The notes beneath the pieces are model-generated. The model worked only from the letters and a program-made list of their open reading frames with translations, was not told where the DNA came from and did not search any database. A stretch of DNA of 30,979 nt, taken from a virus. Below, one piece after another: positions 1-7,749 of the stretch. The first letter of the stretch is position 1. Each line of letters opens with the position of its first letter. The stretch covers positions 1-30,979 of IMG/VR virus record IMGVR_UViG_3300010396_001257; one strand, given 5' to 3'. Position numbers and translations under genes: made by a program.

Positions 1-1140
1 TCAACCGGCCTTTTGTGCCTCTTTCCCGGCCGGTTGCACAATGTCCAAGTCATGTGAATAGAGGTCCGTCATGGCTGGCGTCTTGTGCCGCGCAGCCTCC
101 TGCCGCGCCGTGCGTCCACCCGGCGTATCCGTGACGCCGCGGTGTTTCAGCCCGTGCATGCCGAAGCGGGTTTCGGCGGTGATCACCTTCGCCTCGATTG
201 CCTGCTTCACCGCCCGGCGCCATGCAGAATTGAGCGTGTAGCGCCCCACGGCCCTTCCTGATTCCGTGACCAATACCGGACGCTTGATCGGCTCGATGGG
301 CACCACGGCCAGCTTCTTGCGCCAGATCGCATCGCGGCGCGCGGTGAGCCAATCCCATGCCTCGCGCAGCTCCGGGCACCACGCGGTGATGTTCGTGAGA
401 CTGCCTTTGTGCCCACGCACGATCAACCCTTCTTCGGTCGCGTCGGCGTCCGTCATTTCCCGCACTTCCACGCTGCGCGCGCGGCACCGGTAGGCGATTT
501 CCGCCACGGCCCAGATGTAGGGCGCCAGTGATCCGCGCGACCGCGTCTTCAAGCTTCCGCGCTGGCGCAGCAACGCCACGAACGCGCGCATGGTGTCAGC
601 CTCGGGCATCCGGTGCGCCTTGCGCTCCGTGGCCTGCGCGACGCCCTTGGCCGGATTGTCCTTGACGCCCATCCGCAGCCGCGCCCAGGAATACGCCGAC
701 GACAGGTAGCGCTTGACGTGGTTGGCCTTGGTCGGATGTTTCTCGGCGAGCTTGTCCACCAGGCGCTGCACCGCGGGCGGCGTGATGCTGGCGCGGCGAA
801 GATCCGCGAACGAAACGCCGAGCTTCGTCTTGAATCCCTGCACGACGCCCCGGCAATACTTGTAATCGTCCTGCGTGCCCTTGGCGAGTGCTCCGAACTG
901 CGGCGATGCCTCGAACTTGCCGAGCATGTAATCCAGCGAGCCGCGGTCAATGCCGTGCAGCGTTTCCATCGCCGCGTGCAGGTCCGACAGCAATGCATCT
1001 GCGCTGACCAGCCATTTCCGCTTGCCATCCGGCAGCGCATACCAGTACCGATCGCGCCGGTTCCAGTAGCAGCCTTTCGGAATCTTGCCCTGGTCGATAT
1101 GGGCCGGGATCGTGGGGTCTGGCTTGCGGTGGCGAGACAT
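1..1140 (-). CDS. int: Tyrosine recombinase integrase
   Basis: Phage integrase of 379 residues that would catalyse site-specific insertion and excision of the phage genome. A SAM-like core-binding region lies at about residues 65-165 and the catalytic domain at about 180-365. Visible catalytic residues are Arg222 (in ARSVEV), Lys245 (in RGHKGS), His329, His352 (in ARHKTP) and the nucleophile Tyr361 (in TDLYSHD). The usual HxxR box reads HGLKHRG, so Lys332 occupies the Arg position; I recall HDLKRRG-type relatives, so this looks like a family variant rather than damage. It is the last gene of the left operon, and its ATG overlaps the stop of the DUF4224 gene as TGATG. The window starts at its stop codon, so attP beyond the gene is not visible. 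Confidence 0.95.
   Translation of the reverse strand: MSRHRKPDPTIPAHIDQGKIPKGCYWNRRDRYWYALPDGKRKWLVSADALLSDLHAAMETLHGIDRGSLDYMLGKFEASPQFGALAKGTQDDYKYCRGVVQGFKTKLGVSFADLRRASITPPAVQRLVDKLAEKHPTKANHVKRYLSSAYSWARLRMGVKDNPAKGVAQATERKAHRMPEADTMRAFVALLRQRGSLKTRSRGSLAPYIWAVAEIAYRCRARSVEVREMTDADATEEGLIVRGHKGSLTNITAWCPELREAWDWLTARRDAIWRKKLAVVPIEPIKRPVLVTESGRAVGRYTLNSAWRRAVKQAIEAKVITAETRFGMHGLKHRGVTDTPGGRTARQEAARHKTPAMTDLYSHDLDIVQPAGKEAQKAG
2..36 (-). repeat. Inverted repeat at the 3' end of int
   Basis: A perfect 9-bp inverted repeat (CAACCGGCC at 2-10, GGCCGGTTG at 28-36) with a 17-nt loop covers the last codons and the stop of int. In the minus-strand transcript it would form a GC-rich hairpin. Whether a T-tract follows cannot be seen because the window ends here. 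It could be half of a terminator or an mRNA-stabilising hairpin. Confidence 0.5.
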
Positions 1141-1355
1141 CAGGCGATGTCCTCGGGCGAGTAAGCAGGATCGTTGGCCGATGATCCTACCCCAAGTGAC
1201 CGGTTGACCGCTTCAATCGTCGTCCACGGGCCTTCTTTGCCATCGTGTACCGGGATTCCGCGCGAGCTTGCCCACTTCCGCACAGATGCGGCCGTGCGCT
1301 TGCCGGAGAGCTTGCGCAGTTGTTCGGCCTCGATGATGTGCGGATTGGGGGTCAC
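1140..1355 (-). CDS. DUF4224 family protein, likely excision or integrase-accessory factor
   Basis: Small protein of 71 residues resembling DUF4224 proteins that sit directly upstream of phage integrases. The core (EAEQLRKLSGK, then RKWASSRGIPVHDG and a Trp-Thr near TIEAVN) looks like a winged-helix or MerR-like DNA-binding fold that picks an element-specific site. I chose the GTG at 1355: it overlaps the TGA of the upstream ATPase gene as GTGA, the pattern used throughout this operon. An ATG 12 codons upstream would lie inside that gene. Its stop overlaps the int start. A role in recombination directionality is inferred from position and fold. Confidence 0.75.
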   Translation of the reverse strand: MTPNPHIIEAEQLRKLSGKRTAASVRKWASSRGIPVHDGKEGPWTTIEAVNRSLGVGSSANDPAYSPEDIA

Positions 1356-3022
1356 GCACGCTCCGGAAACAGCAATGCGCGCGCCACGCACTGGCCGGGC
1401 GTCGGGTAATCGATCAGGCCAAGCGTGCGCAGTCGTCCGCGCGGATTGTTGAACGATCCTGCGCCCGGCGTGTATCCCGCGGCGTGCGCGAGGTCCGCGC
1501 TGTCCATCGGCTGCGGATAGGCGGCAAGCAGCGGCTGCAGCACGCGCTGCTCCGGTCCCGGCAGCTTCGCCAAAATGCGTTCATGCAGTTCCTGCGTCGA
1601 CGCGGGCGCGGTGGGCGCCTTCGCCAGCGCGCGGCCGCTGTCGGTCAAGCAGATGCGGTTGCCAGCCATGTATTCGACGTGCCCGGATTGCCGCAGCTTG
1701 CCGCGAGGGTTGTTGTAGCTGCCGGCGCCGTAGGCATATCCGGCGAGGAATGCGACGGCCGGCTGCTCGGGTTCTTCGACGCCGATGGATTCCAGCCACG
1801 CGATCGCATCGAGGATGCGCTGTTCCGGGCCTGATAATCCAGCGCTGATTTCTGGTGCTGCTGGAGCCGTGCGCGGACGCACTGCCGGCATGCGGGCGCT
1901 GCGCGGTTCCTGTATCGCTTCGGTGCCAGCGGCGCCGAGCGCACTCCCCGCAATCTCGCTGATGCGCGCAAGAGCCTTGCGCATGCGTTCGTCGCCCGTT
2001 TTATGCAGATTCGAGTCGGCCGGGGCCGAATGCTTGAGCGCTTCGGCAACTGCTGCGCGGATCCGCTCGTCGACTTCCTTCTCCGGCACGCCTGCCTGCT
2101 CCGCGCGCTTGTTGGCCATCGTCGCCTCGCGCTTCAGCTTGGCGTTCAGCGCCTGCAGTTCCTCGACCGTGCGCGCCTCCTGCTCGGCATCCTTCTGCAG
2201 GTCGGCGAGCTTGGCCAGTTCCGACCGTACCTTCTCCGATGCCGGCGGCGGGGCCTGCAGCAATCGCTGGCCCGCTTTCGGATGCGTGGTCACGACTGGT
2301 CCAATCTTGACCAGCTCCGGGGTGCGCGTGAATGCAGGGCCGAACGCGTAAAACTCGCCGGGGTTGAGTCCGCGCAGCGTCTGCAGGGCATCCCGGGCAG
2401 ACATGCCGAGCTCGTCTGCGGCGCGCTTCACGTCGACGTCGAGCCCGGTCAGCCCGACCAGCTTGTTCTGCATCTCGGCCGCGGCGTCCTTGTGCAGCTT
2501 CGACAGGCGCTGGGTCGCCAGCACCGCGCACAGCCCGCGCTTGCGGCCGCGCGTCGCGATGTCGATCACTGCGCCGGCAGATTCAGCGCTGCCCGCTTGC
2601 GGGCAGAACACGTGCGCCTCGTCCAGCACCACCAGTACCGGATGCCAGAGCTTGCGCGGCGCGTTCACCAGCGCTTCCAGGAACCGGCGCACGAATAAGA
2701 CGCGCTCGTGGTGCTTCAGGTCGTAGATGTCGAGGATCGCCGACACGCCCGATTCCATCAGGCGCCGCGCGAGCAATGGCGCGGTCTGCGGAGAAGCGAT
2801 CGCATCCGCATCGTGGGCCGCCGCAATCACGTAATCGAACTTCTCCCGGAGTGTGGCGAACTCACCCTCGGGATCGATCACAAGCTGCTGCACCTTCGGC
2901 GCCGTCTGCTCGAGGATCCGGCGAAGCGCCCACGACTTCCCGCCGCCGCTTCCGGCTTGCACGAGTAGGCGCGTTTCCAGCAGCACCGGGAGATTGATCG
3001 GATGTCCGTCGCTGAGATTCAC
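1352..3022 (-). CDS. HerA/DUF87-type P-loop ATPase with two C-terminal winged-helix repeats
   Basis: Protein of 556 residues. The Walker A motif is GSGGGKSW at 24-31, Walker B is VLVVLDEAH at about 129-137, and a sensor-like ATQR lies near residues 169-172. These are hallmarks of the HerA/DUF87 branch of FtsK-HerA ATPases, which pump or unwind DNA, often with a nuclease partner. A charged coiled-coil segment covers about residues 285-345. The last 160 residues hold two related modules that each begin GPEQR and carry Y.GAGS.NNPRG.LR, probably tandem winged helices for DNA binding. The GTG start at 3022 overlaps the upstream stop as GTGA. Its role in the phage is unknown; it sits between HNH/ParB-type genes and the integration genes. 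Confidence 0.8.
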   Translation of the reverse strand: MNLSDGHPINLPVLLETRLLVQAGSGGGKSWALRRILEQTAPKVQQLVIDPEGEFATLREKFDYVIAAAHDADAIASPQTAPLLARRLMESGVSAILDIYDLKHHERVLFVRRFLEALVNAPRKLWHPVLVVLDEAHVFCPQAGSAESAGAVIDIATRGRKRGLCAVLATQRLSKLHKDAAAEMQNKLVGLTGLDVDVKRAADELGMSARDALQTLRGLNPGEFYAFGPAFTRTPELVKIGPVVTTHPKAGQRLLQAPPPASEKVRSELAKLADLQKDAEQEARTVEELQALNAKLKREATMANKRAEQAGVPEKEVDERIRAAVAEALKHSAPADSNLHKTGDERMRKALARISEIAGSALGAAGTEAIQEPRSARMPAVRPRTAPAAPEISAGLSGPEQRILDAIAWLESIGVEEPEQPAVAFLAGYAYGAGSYNNPRGKLRQSGHVEYMAGNRICLTDSGRALAKAPTAPASTQELHERILAKLPGPEQRVLQPLLAAYPQPMDSADLAHAAGYTPGAGSFNNPRGRLRTLGLIDYPTPGQCVARALLFPERA

Positions 3023-3246
3023 GCAGTTTCCTCCATTGCCCGCAGGTCGATTTCGTCTACGAAGTTGCGCAATTCGTGCCACGCGCGGCGAAGCCGTTTC
3101 GGATCAACCACCACTCGCATGTGGATCGCGCGCCGGTGATCGCGGCGCCAGAGCGTCCACATCACGATCCCGTTGCAGTATGTCCGCGACCAGGTGACGT
3201 CGCGGTCCTTGCTCGGGCGGCGCGTGGTGAGATGGCGAGAGTTCAC
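3019..3246 (-). CDS. Small basic protein, unknown function
   Basis: A 75-residue Arg-rich protein that I do not recognise. It starts at a GTG five bases downstream of the previous gene's region and ends in a GTGA overlap with the ATPase gene, so it is translationally linked to it. The N-terminal half is basic and contains WSRTYCNGIVMWTLWRR; the C-terminal half is predicted helical (RAWHELRNFVDEIDLRAMEE). No domain is evident. It may assist the ATPase, but that is only inferred from the overlap. Confidence 0.6.
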   Translation of the reverse strand: MNSRHLTTRRPSKDRDVTWSRTYCNGIVMWTLWRRDHRRAIHMRVVVDPKRLRRAWHELRNFVDEIDLRAMEETA

Positions 3247-3248
3247 GT

Positions 3249-3521
3249 CTATCTCTTGCCGGCGATGGCGCGCAGATTCTGCTTGCCTTCCATGGAATAG
3301 GTTGCGCCTGGCAGAGCCTTCGGCTTGATGAATAGCGACGAGTCCGCCTCTCCGCCAACATGCTTCAACAGGTCGACTTCGACCTTTGCCGAATTGATGA
3401 TCACCTGCGAGACATCGGCGATCGTCTTGGCTCTTTCCAGTTCCATGGGCTCGTCTTTGTCCTTGAGCCTTTCGATAGTCTCGAACAGGTGATTGCGTAG
3501 ATCTTCAATGTTGTTTTTCAT
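3249..3521 (-). CDS. Conserved phage protein, unknown function
   Basis: A 90-residue protein with a mostly helical N-terminal part (NIEDLRNHLFETIERLKD, then ERAKTIADVSQVIINSAKVEVD). This pattern recurs in small early proteins of many temperate phages of Gram-negative bacteria (established from memory, not searched). The ATG at 3521 overlaps the stop of the upstream HNH gene as ATGA. The function is unknown in the family as far as I know. Confidence 0.7.
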   Translation of the reverse strand: MKNNIEDLRNHLFETIERLKDKDEPMELERAKTIADVSQVIINSAKVEVDLLKHVGGEADSSLFIKPKALPGATYSMEGKQNLRAIAGKR

Positions 3522-4345
3522 GCTCGCTTTTCTCGTTTGTGGATTTGCCGCATCAGCCGGCCGCGCAATTGCACGACGTCCTTCAGCGGCTTGGGAAGGT
3601 TGTGGATGCTGTTGCGGCGCATGTTTTCCGCGAGCGTGACGCATTCCAGAAGATCGTCTGTGATCTCGCTGGACACCAGCGTCTTCATGCCTTGGCGGAA
3701 CCGCACGATGTGGCCAGCAGGCACGGCACCGTGCGCGGCTTCCCACACGATCACGTGCACGGGCTTCCATCGATACGTTGGAAGGATGTTCGGATTGTCG
3801 GTGAGCTTGCGAACGATTACGCCGCGCTTGGAGTCGAACCTCTCGGTGCCGATCGGGACGTAATTGCGCGCCTCGCACGCCGGACGGCCTTTCTTGAACT
3901 GCGTCTCGCGCATGCGGCCGCGCGACCAACCAGGACGGCGAAGCCCCTTGTTGGCTGGCACGTGGCCTTTCGGAAATCGATACGCCCTGCCTACTTCGTC
4001 TCCGCGCCGCAGACGGCAGGCGGCAGGGCTCGCGAGATACGCAGCCGATTTGTGCAGCCCGAGTGCAGTCGCATGCTGCGATACCTGAAGGGGCGAGAGA
4101 CCCATGCCGCGCGCGATGTCCGCGGTGCGCTCATTGGGATAGCGCTTCCGCAGATGCGCATCCTCTGCCGCCGTCCAGCGATGGCGCTCATCGAACCGCA
4201 ATCCGAGATCGCGCGCGCGACGATGGATCGTGCAGGTCGCGCAACACATGAATCGCGCGATCCATTTCACGCTGCGTCCGTTGCCGTGCAGGATCTTCAG
4301 CACGGCATCGTCAAGCTCATCCCATTGGCGACGCATGCCCCTCAT
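3518..4345 (-). CDS. HNH endonuclease with N-terminal helix-turn-helix region
   Basis: A 275-residue protein. Residues 1-105 look like tandem SANT/Myb or winged-helix units (WDELDDAVLK... and RWTAAEDAHLRKRYPNERTADIARGMG), suited to DNA-site recognition. A basic stretch with FPKGHVPANKG and FKKGRPACEARNYVPIG is typical of phage HNH_3-type nucleases. The nuclease core follows at about 190-250, with VHVIVWEAAHG and an Asn near ENMRRNSIHN. It is joined by ATGA overlaps to both the ParB-like gene and the small gene downstream. It could be a phage-encoded homing-type nuclease or a genuine early nuclease. Confidence 0.8.
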   Translation of the reverse strand: MRGMRRQWDELDDAVLKILHGNGRSVKWIARFMCCATCTIHRRARDLGLRFDERHRWTAAEDAHLRKRYPNERTADIARGMGLSPLQVSQHATALGLHKSAAYLASPAACRLRRGDEVGRAYRFPKGHVPANKGLRRPGWSRGRMRETQFKKGRPACEARNYVPIGTERFDSKRGVIVRKLTDNPNILPTYRWKPVHVIVWEAAHGAVPAGHIVRFRQGMKTLVSSEITDDLLECVTLAENMRRNSIHNLPKPLKDVVQLRGRLMRQIHKREKRA

Positions 4346-6132
4346 TCCGCGATCGACCACGGGAATGGTTTTGCTTTTGCCGTGCGCGCCTTGGAAGCTA
4401 TATTCTTGGGCTTCGCCTTCTTCTTGCCATGGGCTTTCTTCGGGATCGCGGGCTTGGCGGGCCGCAAGGGCTTCGGCAGCCAGCCCGCGGGAAAGAGTTC
4501 GACGGCCGACTCCGCAAAGGCCGCCTTCGGAAGTTTGACGAGCTTGGCCAGTGCGAGCTTGTCTGCGCCCGCCTCCTGCGCCATCGCGAGCACGGTGGAC
4601 TTCGGAACCGTGCCCAGCCATTCGGAGGACGGCTTCCACTCGGCCGACAGGTCGACGCCGGCGGCGGCGACGAGATCGACCACGCTTTCTTTCGCGCCGG
4701 CGGAGAAATCGATCACTTCGGTTTCGCGCGCGACCAGGAAGGCCAGCAGTTGCTGGATGGTCGGGAAATCCTGGGCGAGGATCCACGCGCGCAATTCCGT
4801 TCGCTTCTTCGGAAGCCGTTCGCGCCAAGCCTTTTCCATCTCCGCTAGTTTTAGCGCGGCTGGTGCGCTGTCGGCTTGATTGCGAATGGCGGCGGGAATG
4901 CGCCCCGTGTGCTCGCGCGTGACATGCACCCATGTGCGCGGGCCGTTGTAGCCCTGATAGAACACGTCGTCCGCGAGCTCCGCCGCGAGCAATCCCAGCG
5001 CGATCGCTGGATTTCCTGCGATGGCCAGCGCCGCGATCTGGCTTGCCTCGGCCTGCAGGCGCTGCACCGATGCAAACGACAGGTCGCCCGGCTTGCGATC
5101 GGCTGGCGATTTGTGGCCGCCCTTGATGTCGCCCTTCGCGGCCTTGGCCGCGCTCTTGCGATCGCCGGGGCGTACCAGCCCGCGCTCGACGTCTGCCTGT
5201 CCATTGTGGCCAAGACAGACGACGGCGCCAGCGTGCTGCTTCGCTTCGTCCGCATACACCTTCTTGCTGCCTTTGTACGTGCAACGCACTTCTCCGAATC
5301 GCGACCTTTCGGACCAGTCGAAGCGGGTACGCACCTCGACCCATGCCCAGCCCTCTTTGCGCACGCGTTCGGCCGTGCGCTCCAGCTTCTCCAGTGCAAG
5401 GCGCTGCACGAGTTCGGTATCCACAAGGAAGGAATCCTCTTCGTTGCCGAAGAGGTCGCGGCGCACGGTGCCACCGGCCTTTTCGTAGGCCTCAATGCCC
5501 ACGAACTTGCCGATACCACTGGCGACGCTGCATTCCTTGTCCGTGATCGCATCGCGCAGCCTGTTCGGCTCGCGTTCCCACTGGCCCCGCGCGGCCTTCC
5601 AGACGCGAAGCTGCAGAGCCTGGTCGTCCGTCATGGCAAGCGCCATCATCTGCTCGAGCGTGGCATTGCCTTCGCGGTAGTCTTTCAGGACCGTCGGCGA
5701 GATCAGCGCCATGCGCATGCGTTGCTGGACGTAGCGCTCGGTCTTTCCGAAGCGTGTGGCGACTTCACCCACGCTGGCGCCATCTTCGACCAACCTGTTG
5801 AACGCATCGAACTCGTCCGCTGGGTGCATGGCCGAACGGGTGACGTTCTCCGTCAGGCTTGCCTCGTGTGCATCGTCCGCGGCCACGACATTGCAAGGCA
5901 CGAGATAGTCAGGCGCGATCAAATTGCGCTTCGCTAGGTCCTGCAGTGCGCGCAGGCGCATGCCGCCGGCGACGACCTGGTACTGCTCGCCGTGATCGAT
6001 CACTGTCAGGTTTTGCAGTAGCCCATGCGCCTGTATCGAAGCTGCGAGCTCGGAAATATCACTGAGGACCATCTTGCGAACATTGCGCGGCGACGACGCC
6101 AGTTGAGAAAGCGGGACATTGATCAGTTGCAC
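4342..6132 (-). CDS. ParB/Srx-domain protein
   Basis: A 596-residue protein. Residues 1-110 form a ParB/Sulfiredoxin-like domain with a box near GLLQNLTV (37-44), GGMRLRAL (56-63, equivalent of the ParB GERR box) and ENVTRSAMHPADE (95-107). A helix-turn-helix region follows (VGEVATRFGKTERYVQQRM). The long C-terminal part has no recognisable domain and ends in a Lys/Ala-rich tail. I chose the GTG at 6132 because GGAGG lies 8 bases upstream. No ParA is encoded here, so plasmid-style partition seems unlikely. A nuclease, CTPase-clamp or regulatory role is possible. Confidence 0.8.
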   Translation of the reverse strand: MQLINVPLSQLASSPRNVRKMVLSDISELAASIQAHGLLQNLTVIDHGEQYQVVAGGMRLRALQDLAKRNLIAPDYLVPCNVVAADDAHEASLTENVTRSAMHPADEFDAFNRLVEDGASVGEVATRFGKTERYVQQRMRMALISPTVLKDYREGNATLEQMMALAMTDDQALQLRVWKAARGQWEREPNRLRDAITDKECSVASGIGKFVGIEAYEKAGGTVRRDLFGNEEDSFLVDTELVQRLALEKLERTAERVRKEGWAWVEVRTRFDWSERSRFGEVRCTYKGSKKVYADEAKQHAGAVVCLGHNGQADVERGLVRPGDRKSAAKAAKGDIKGGHKSPADRKPGDLSFASVQRLQAEASQIAALAIAGNPAIALGLLAAELADDVFYQGYNGPRTWVHVTREHTGRIPAAIRNQADSAPAALKLAEMEKAWRERLPKKRTELRAWILAQDFPTIQQLLAFLVARETEVIDFSAGAKESVVDLVAAAGVDLSAEWKPSSEWLGTVPKSTVLAMAQEAGADKLALAKLVKLPKAAFAESAVELFPAGWLPKPLRPAKPAIPKKAHGKKKAKPKNIASKARTAKAKPFPWSIAE

Positions 6133-6298
6133 GAAGTGACCTCCACGTTGATGTTTCGCCCCTCGAGGCGATAACTGAAATGACTCGGGACGCACACCTG
6201 CTCGATCCACGGGAAGCGCGCGAGAAAGCGCTGGCGGAAGGCGTGCGCGGGCGTGCCTCGCAGGTGCGCGAAGCGGGATACGGAACAGTTGGCGACGC
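6123..6298 (-). pseudogene. Gene remnant between the HNH gene and the ParB-like gene
   Basis: After the TAA of the HNH gene an open frame continues for about 57 codons (containing FRQRFLARFPWIEQVC and SYRLEGRNINVEVTSCN) and ends at 6123, overlapping the ParB-like gene by 10 bases. Its composition is more protein-like than a shadow frame, but it has no ATG, GTG or TTG with a ribosome site at its beginning. I read it as the 3' remainder of a gene whose front was lost or displaced when the HNH gene arrived. It shares the frame of the truncated avd gene upstream. I cannot assign it to avd or to a reverse transcriptase. Confidence 0.4.
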
Positions 6299-6883
6299 TT
6301 ACAGGCCGAGCGCTTCGGCTGGCGTCATGCCTTGCTTGGAGAGGCGGTGCCGCACCGTGCGCGGGCTGATGCCGCGTTCCCGGCACCAATCGGCCAGCGG
6401 CTTGCTCACGCCCTTGATGGTCAGCACGCGATTGGATGCTCGGGAGCGGGAAGGCGTGGTCAGAGTCTGCTCGTCCGTCCAGCCCATGTGCACCCGTCCC
6501 TGCAAGGTCGCAAGGCTGTGGCCGGTGGATTCGACCCATTCGGCCAGCGTTTTTGTCTGCCCGTTGAAAGTGAGCAGCCGGTTGTCCGAACGGTTGCGTG
6601 AGTTCGTCTTGCGCGCCACCCAGCGGCAATTCGCCGGCTCGTAATGACCATCGTTGTTCACTCGATCCAGCGTTGTGCCGTCCGGACGCTCGCCCATGTC
6701 GGCGAGGAAGTTCTCGAACGATTCGAGCCAGCGGGAGCAGACCTTGATGCCACGTCCGCCATACCGCTCGAAGTGAGCTACCTTCGGATTCGCACAGCGC
6801 CGCTTCATCTGCTGCCAGACCGTGTACGTCGGCCCGCGCCTGCCATCCGGAAGGCGCGTCATGCCATGAGAACGTTTCGCCAT
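6299..6883 (-). CDS. HNH homing-type endonuclease interrupting the avd locus
   Basis: A 194-residue protein. The N-terminal HNH core runs from YTVWQQMKRRC through YGGRGIKVC to TLDRVNNDGHYEP (72-83) and NCRW (85-88), a very common free-standing phage HNH type. The C-terminal half holds two related DNA-recognition modules, LLTFNGQTKTLAEWVE (103-118) and RVLTIKGVSKPLADWC (152-167), each followed by a helix and typical of intron-encoded nuclease (NUMOD-like) repeats. No good ribosome site precedes the ATG at 6883. The DNA just upstream (about 6890-6925) is AT-richer than its surroundings. Position within the avd open frame suggests a mobile gene. Confidence 0.85.
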   Translation of the reverse strand: MAKRSHGMTRLPDGRRGPTYTVWQQMKRRCANPKVAHFERYGGRGIKVCSRWLESFENFLADMGERPDGTTLDRVNNDGHYEPANCRWVARKTNSRNRSDNRLLTFNGQTKTLAEWVESTGHSLATLQGRVHMGWTDEQTLTTPSRSRASNRVLTIKGVSKPLADWCRERGISPRTVRHRLSKQGMTPAEALGL

Positions 6884-7148
6884 AGGTGGAAATCTTACCA
6901 CATAACGGCAACGCAAATAAGCTCAGTTTCAGATCGTCGACCGCCCACACGAGTTCACTGATTCTTTCTGCCTGGTGCGCACGATCGCGCCAGACTCGGT
7001 GCGACAACTTTGCAACCTGCATGGCGCTGTCTCGCAGCGTCGTCCCGTAGCTGTACTTGTGGAAACGCCCGAACTTCATCACGGCTCGCTCGATCTCAAG
7101 CAGGAGCCTTTCGGACTGTTTCACGACGGGTGGGACTACGAAGGCCAT
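6884..7148 (-). pseudogene. avd: Avd-like four-helix-bundle protein, truncated by the HNH gene
   Basis: The first 75 or so codons (ERLLLEIERAVMKFGRFHKY, LRDSAMQVAKL, WRDRAHQAERISELVWAVDDLKLS) match the front of the four-helix-bundle proteins encoded beside DUF1566 genes and reverse transcriptases in diversity-generating retroelements (family recalled, not searched). Avd is the accessory factor that binds the DGR reverse transcriptase. Relatives continue beyond DDLK with a fourth helix of some 30-50 residues. Here the similarity stops near position 6921, where AT-rich DNA leads into the HNH gene. The frame itself stays open to 6123, but that stretch is mostly the shadow of the HNH gene. It starts 27 bases after DUF1566 gene A. 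Confidence 0.6.
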
Positions 7149-7163
7149 GTCAGATCACGCTTG

Positions 7164-7288
7164 CCAAGAGCCGATTACTGACTGGCCGGCGCGGCGCGGC
7201 GGCACGCGAGGACGCGGCCGCTGACGTGCTGGCCGTCGATGAGCGCGCTGCCGTCGTGGAGACCGACGCACCACGCGAACGAGGACGG
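7164..7288 (-). repeat. DGR variable repeat A (3' end of DUF1566 gene A)
   Basis: A 125-nt block aligned without gaps to 10981-11105. The 58 bases at 7164-7221 are identical in both copies (the GC-rich end expected to act as the initiation-of-mutagenic-homing region, plus stop codon and 11 bases beyond). In the rest, 12 positions differ, all in base 1 or 2 of nine NNC/NNT codons: TTC/TAC, TGC/TTC, GGT/AAT, CAC/CGC, GAC/AGC, AGC/TAC, CAC/GAC, GTC/GGC and AGC/TGC (A/B). No third-position change occurs. This is what variation from a template with AAC/AAT codons produces. Confidence 0.88.
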
Positions 7289-7717
7289 CGAGTCCGCATA
7301 GCGCGTGCTCGTCCAGTGCCAACCCGATCCCGGAATGCGAAAGAATGTGGTATCGACCGCGGGTTCCGTGCACGTGTAATCGACGATCGAAAGACGTTCC
7401 TGGATCGTTGGCCAGCGCCAATCCTCAAAACCGCCCGTGCGCAGATCGGAGCATGCCTTTTCCGAAGACGCCCAATCGGACACCTTCTGGTCTTCGGCGC
7501 ACCACATGAGGCCCATGGTGTTGTCCAGCACCGCATCCCACGTTTTTGCATCGCAGGAGACTGGGGCGCCCATGACATATTTGATGAACCGAGGCGATTC
7601 CTCGGCGCCGGCGGCCTCCTTGCGTCCGGTCACGGCGTGCAAGATCGCAAAGGGAAGGGTCCTCGGCTCGGCCGAGTGAATGTGTACGTTTTCGATGTTG
7701 ATCAACGCGGGCTTCAT
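7175..7717 (-). CDS. DUF1566 (Lcl-type C-terminal domain) DGR target protein A
   Basis: A 180-residue protein. Residues 1-60 are unassigned. From about residue 62 it is a DUF1566 domain (LDNTMGLMWC, WRWPTIQERLSIVDY, WHWTSTRYAD), a C-type-lectin-like ligand-binding fold often diversified by DGRs. The last 37 residues (144-180) are the variable repeat, ending in invariant RVLACRRAAPASQ. Variable residues cluster at FAWCVGLHDGS and QHVSGR, where surface loops are expected. AAAGGA precedes the ATG by about 7 bases. It lies upstream of avd in the usual target-avd order, yet inside the early recombination operon rather than with tail genes. What it binds cannot be told from sequence. Confidence 0.85.
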   Translation of the reverse strand: MKPALINIENVHIHSAEPRTLPFAILHAVTGRKEAAGAEESPRFIKYVMGAPVSCDAKTWDAVLDNTMGLMWCAEDQKVSDWASSEKACSDLRTGGFEDWRWPTIQERLSIVDYTCTEPAVDTTFFRIPGSGWHWTSTRYADSPSSFAWCVGLHDGSALIDGQHVSGRVLACRRAAPASQ

Positions 7718-7749
7718 GGCGGTCCTTTTGAATAGCGAACGGGGAGAAA

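Noticed and set aside
4876-5937. 353-codon plus-strand frame opposite the ParB-like gene
   Set aside because: No family features and a shadow composition; the minus-strand ParB/Srx motifs and coupled start are clear.
6123-6298. Remnant considered as a reverse transcriptase C-terminus
   Set aside because: It is far too short for an RT core, no YxDD box is present anywhere nearby, and the residues do not resemble RT ends that I know.
6299-6883. Continuation of the avd frame through the HNH region as one 341-residue protein
   Set aside because: The middle is rich in Arg, Gly, His and Pro, with no domain, and is antisense-free shadow of a clear HNH nuclease in another frame. Long open shadow frames are common in this GC-rich DNA.
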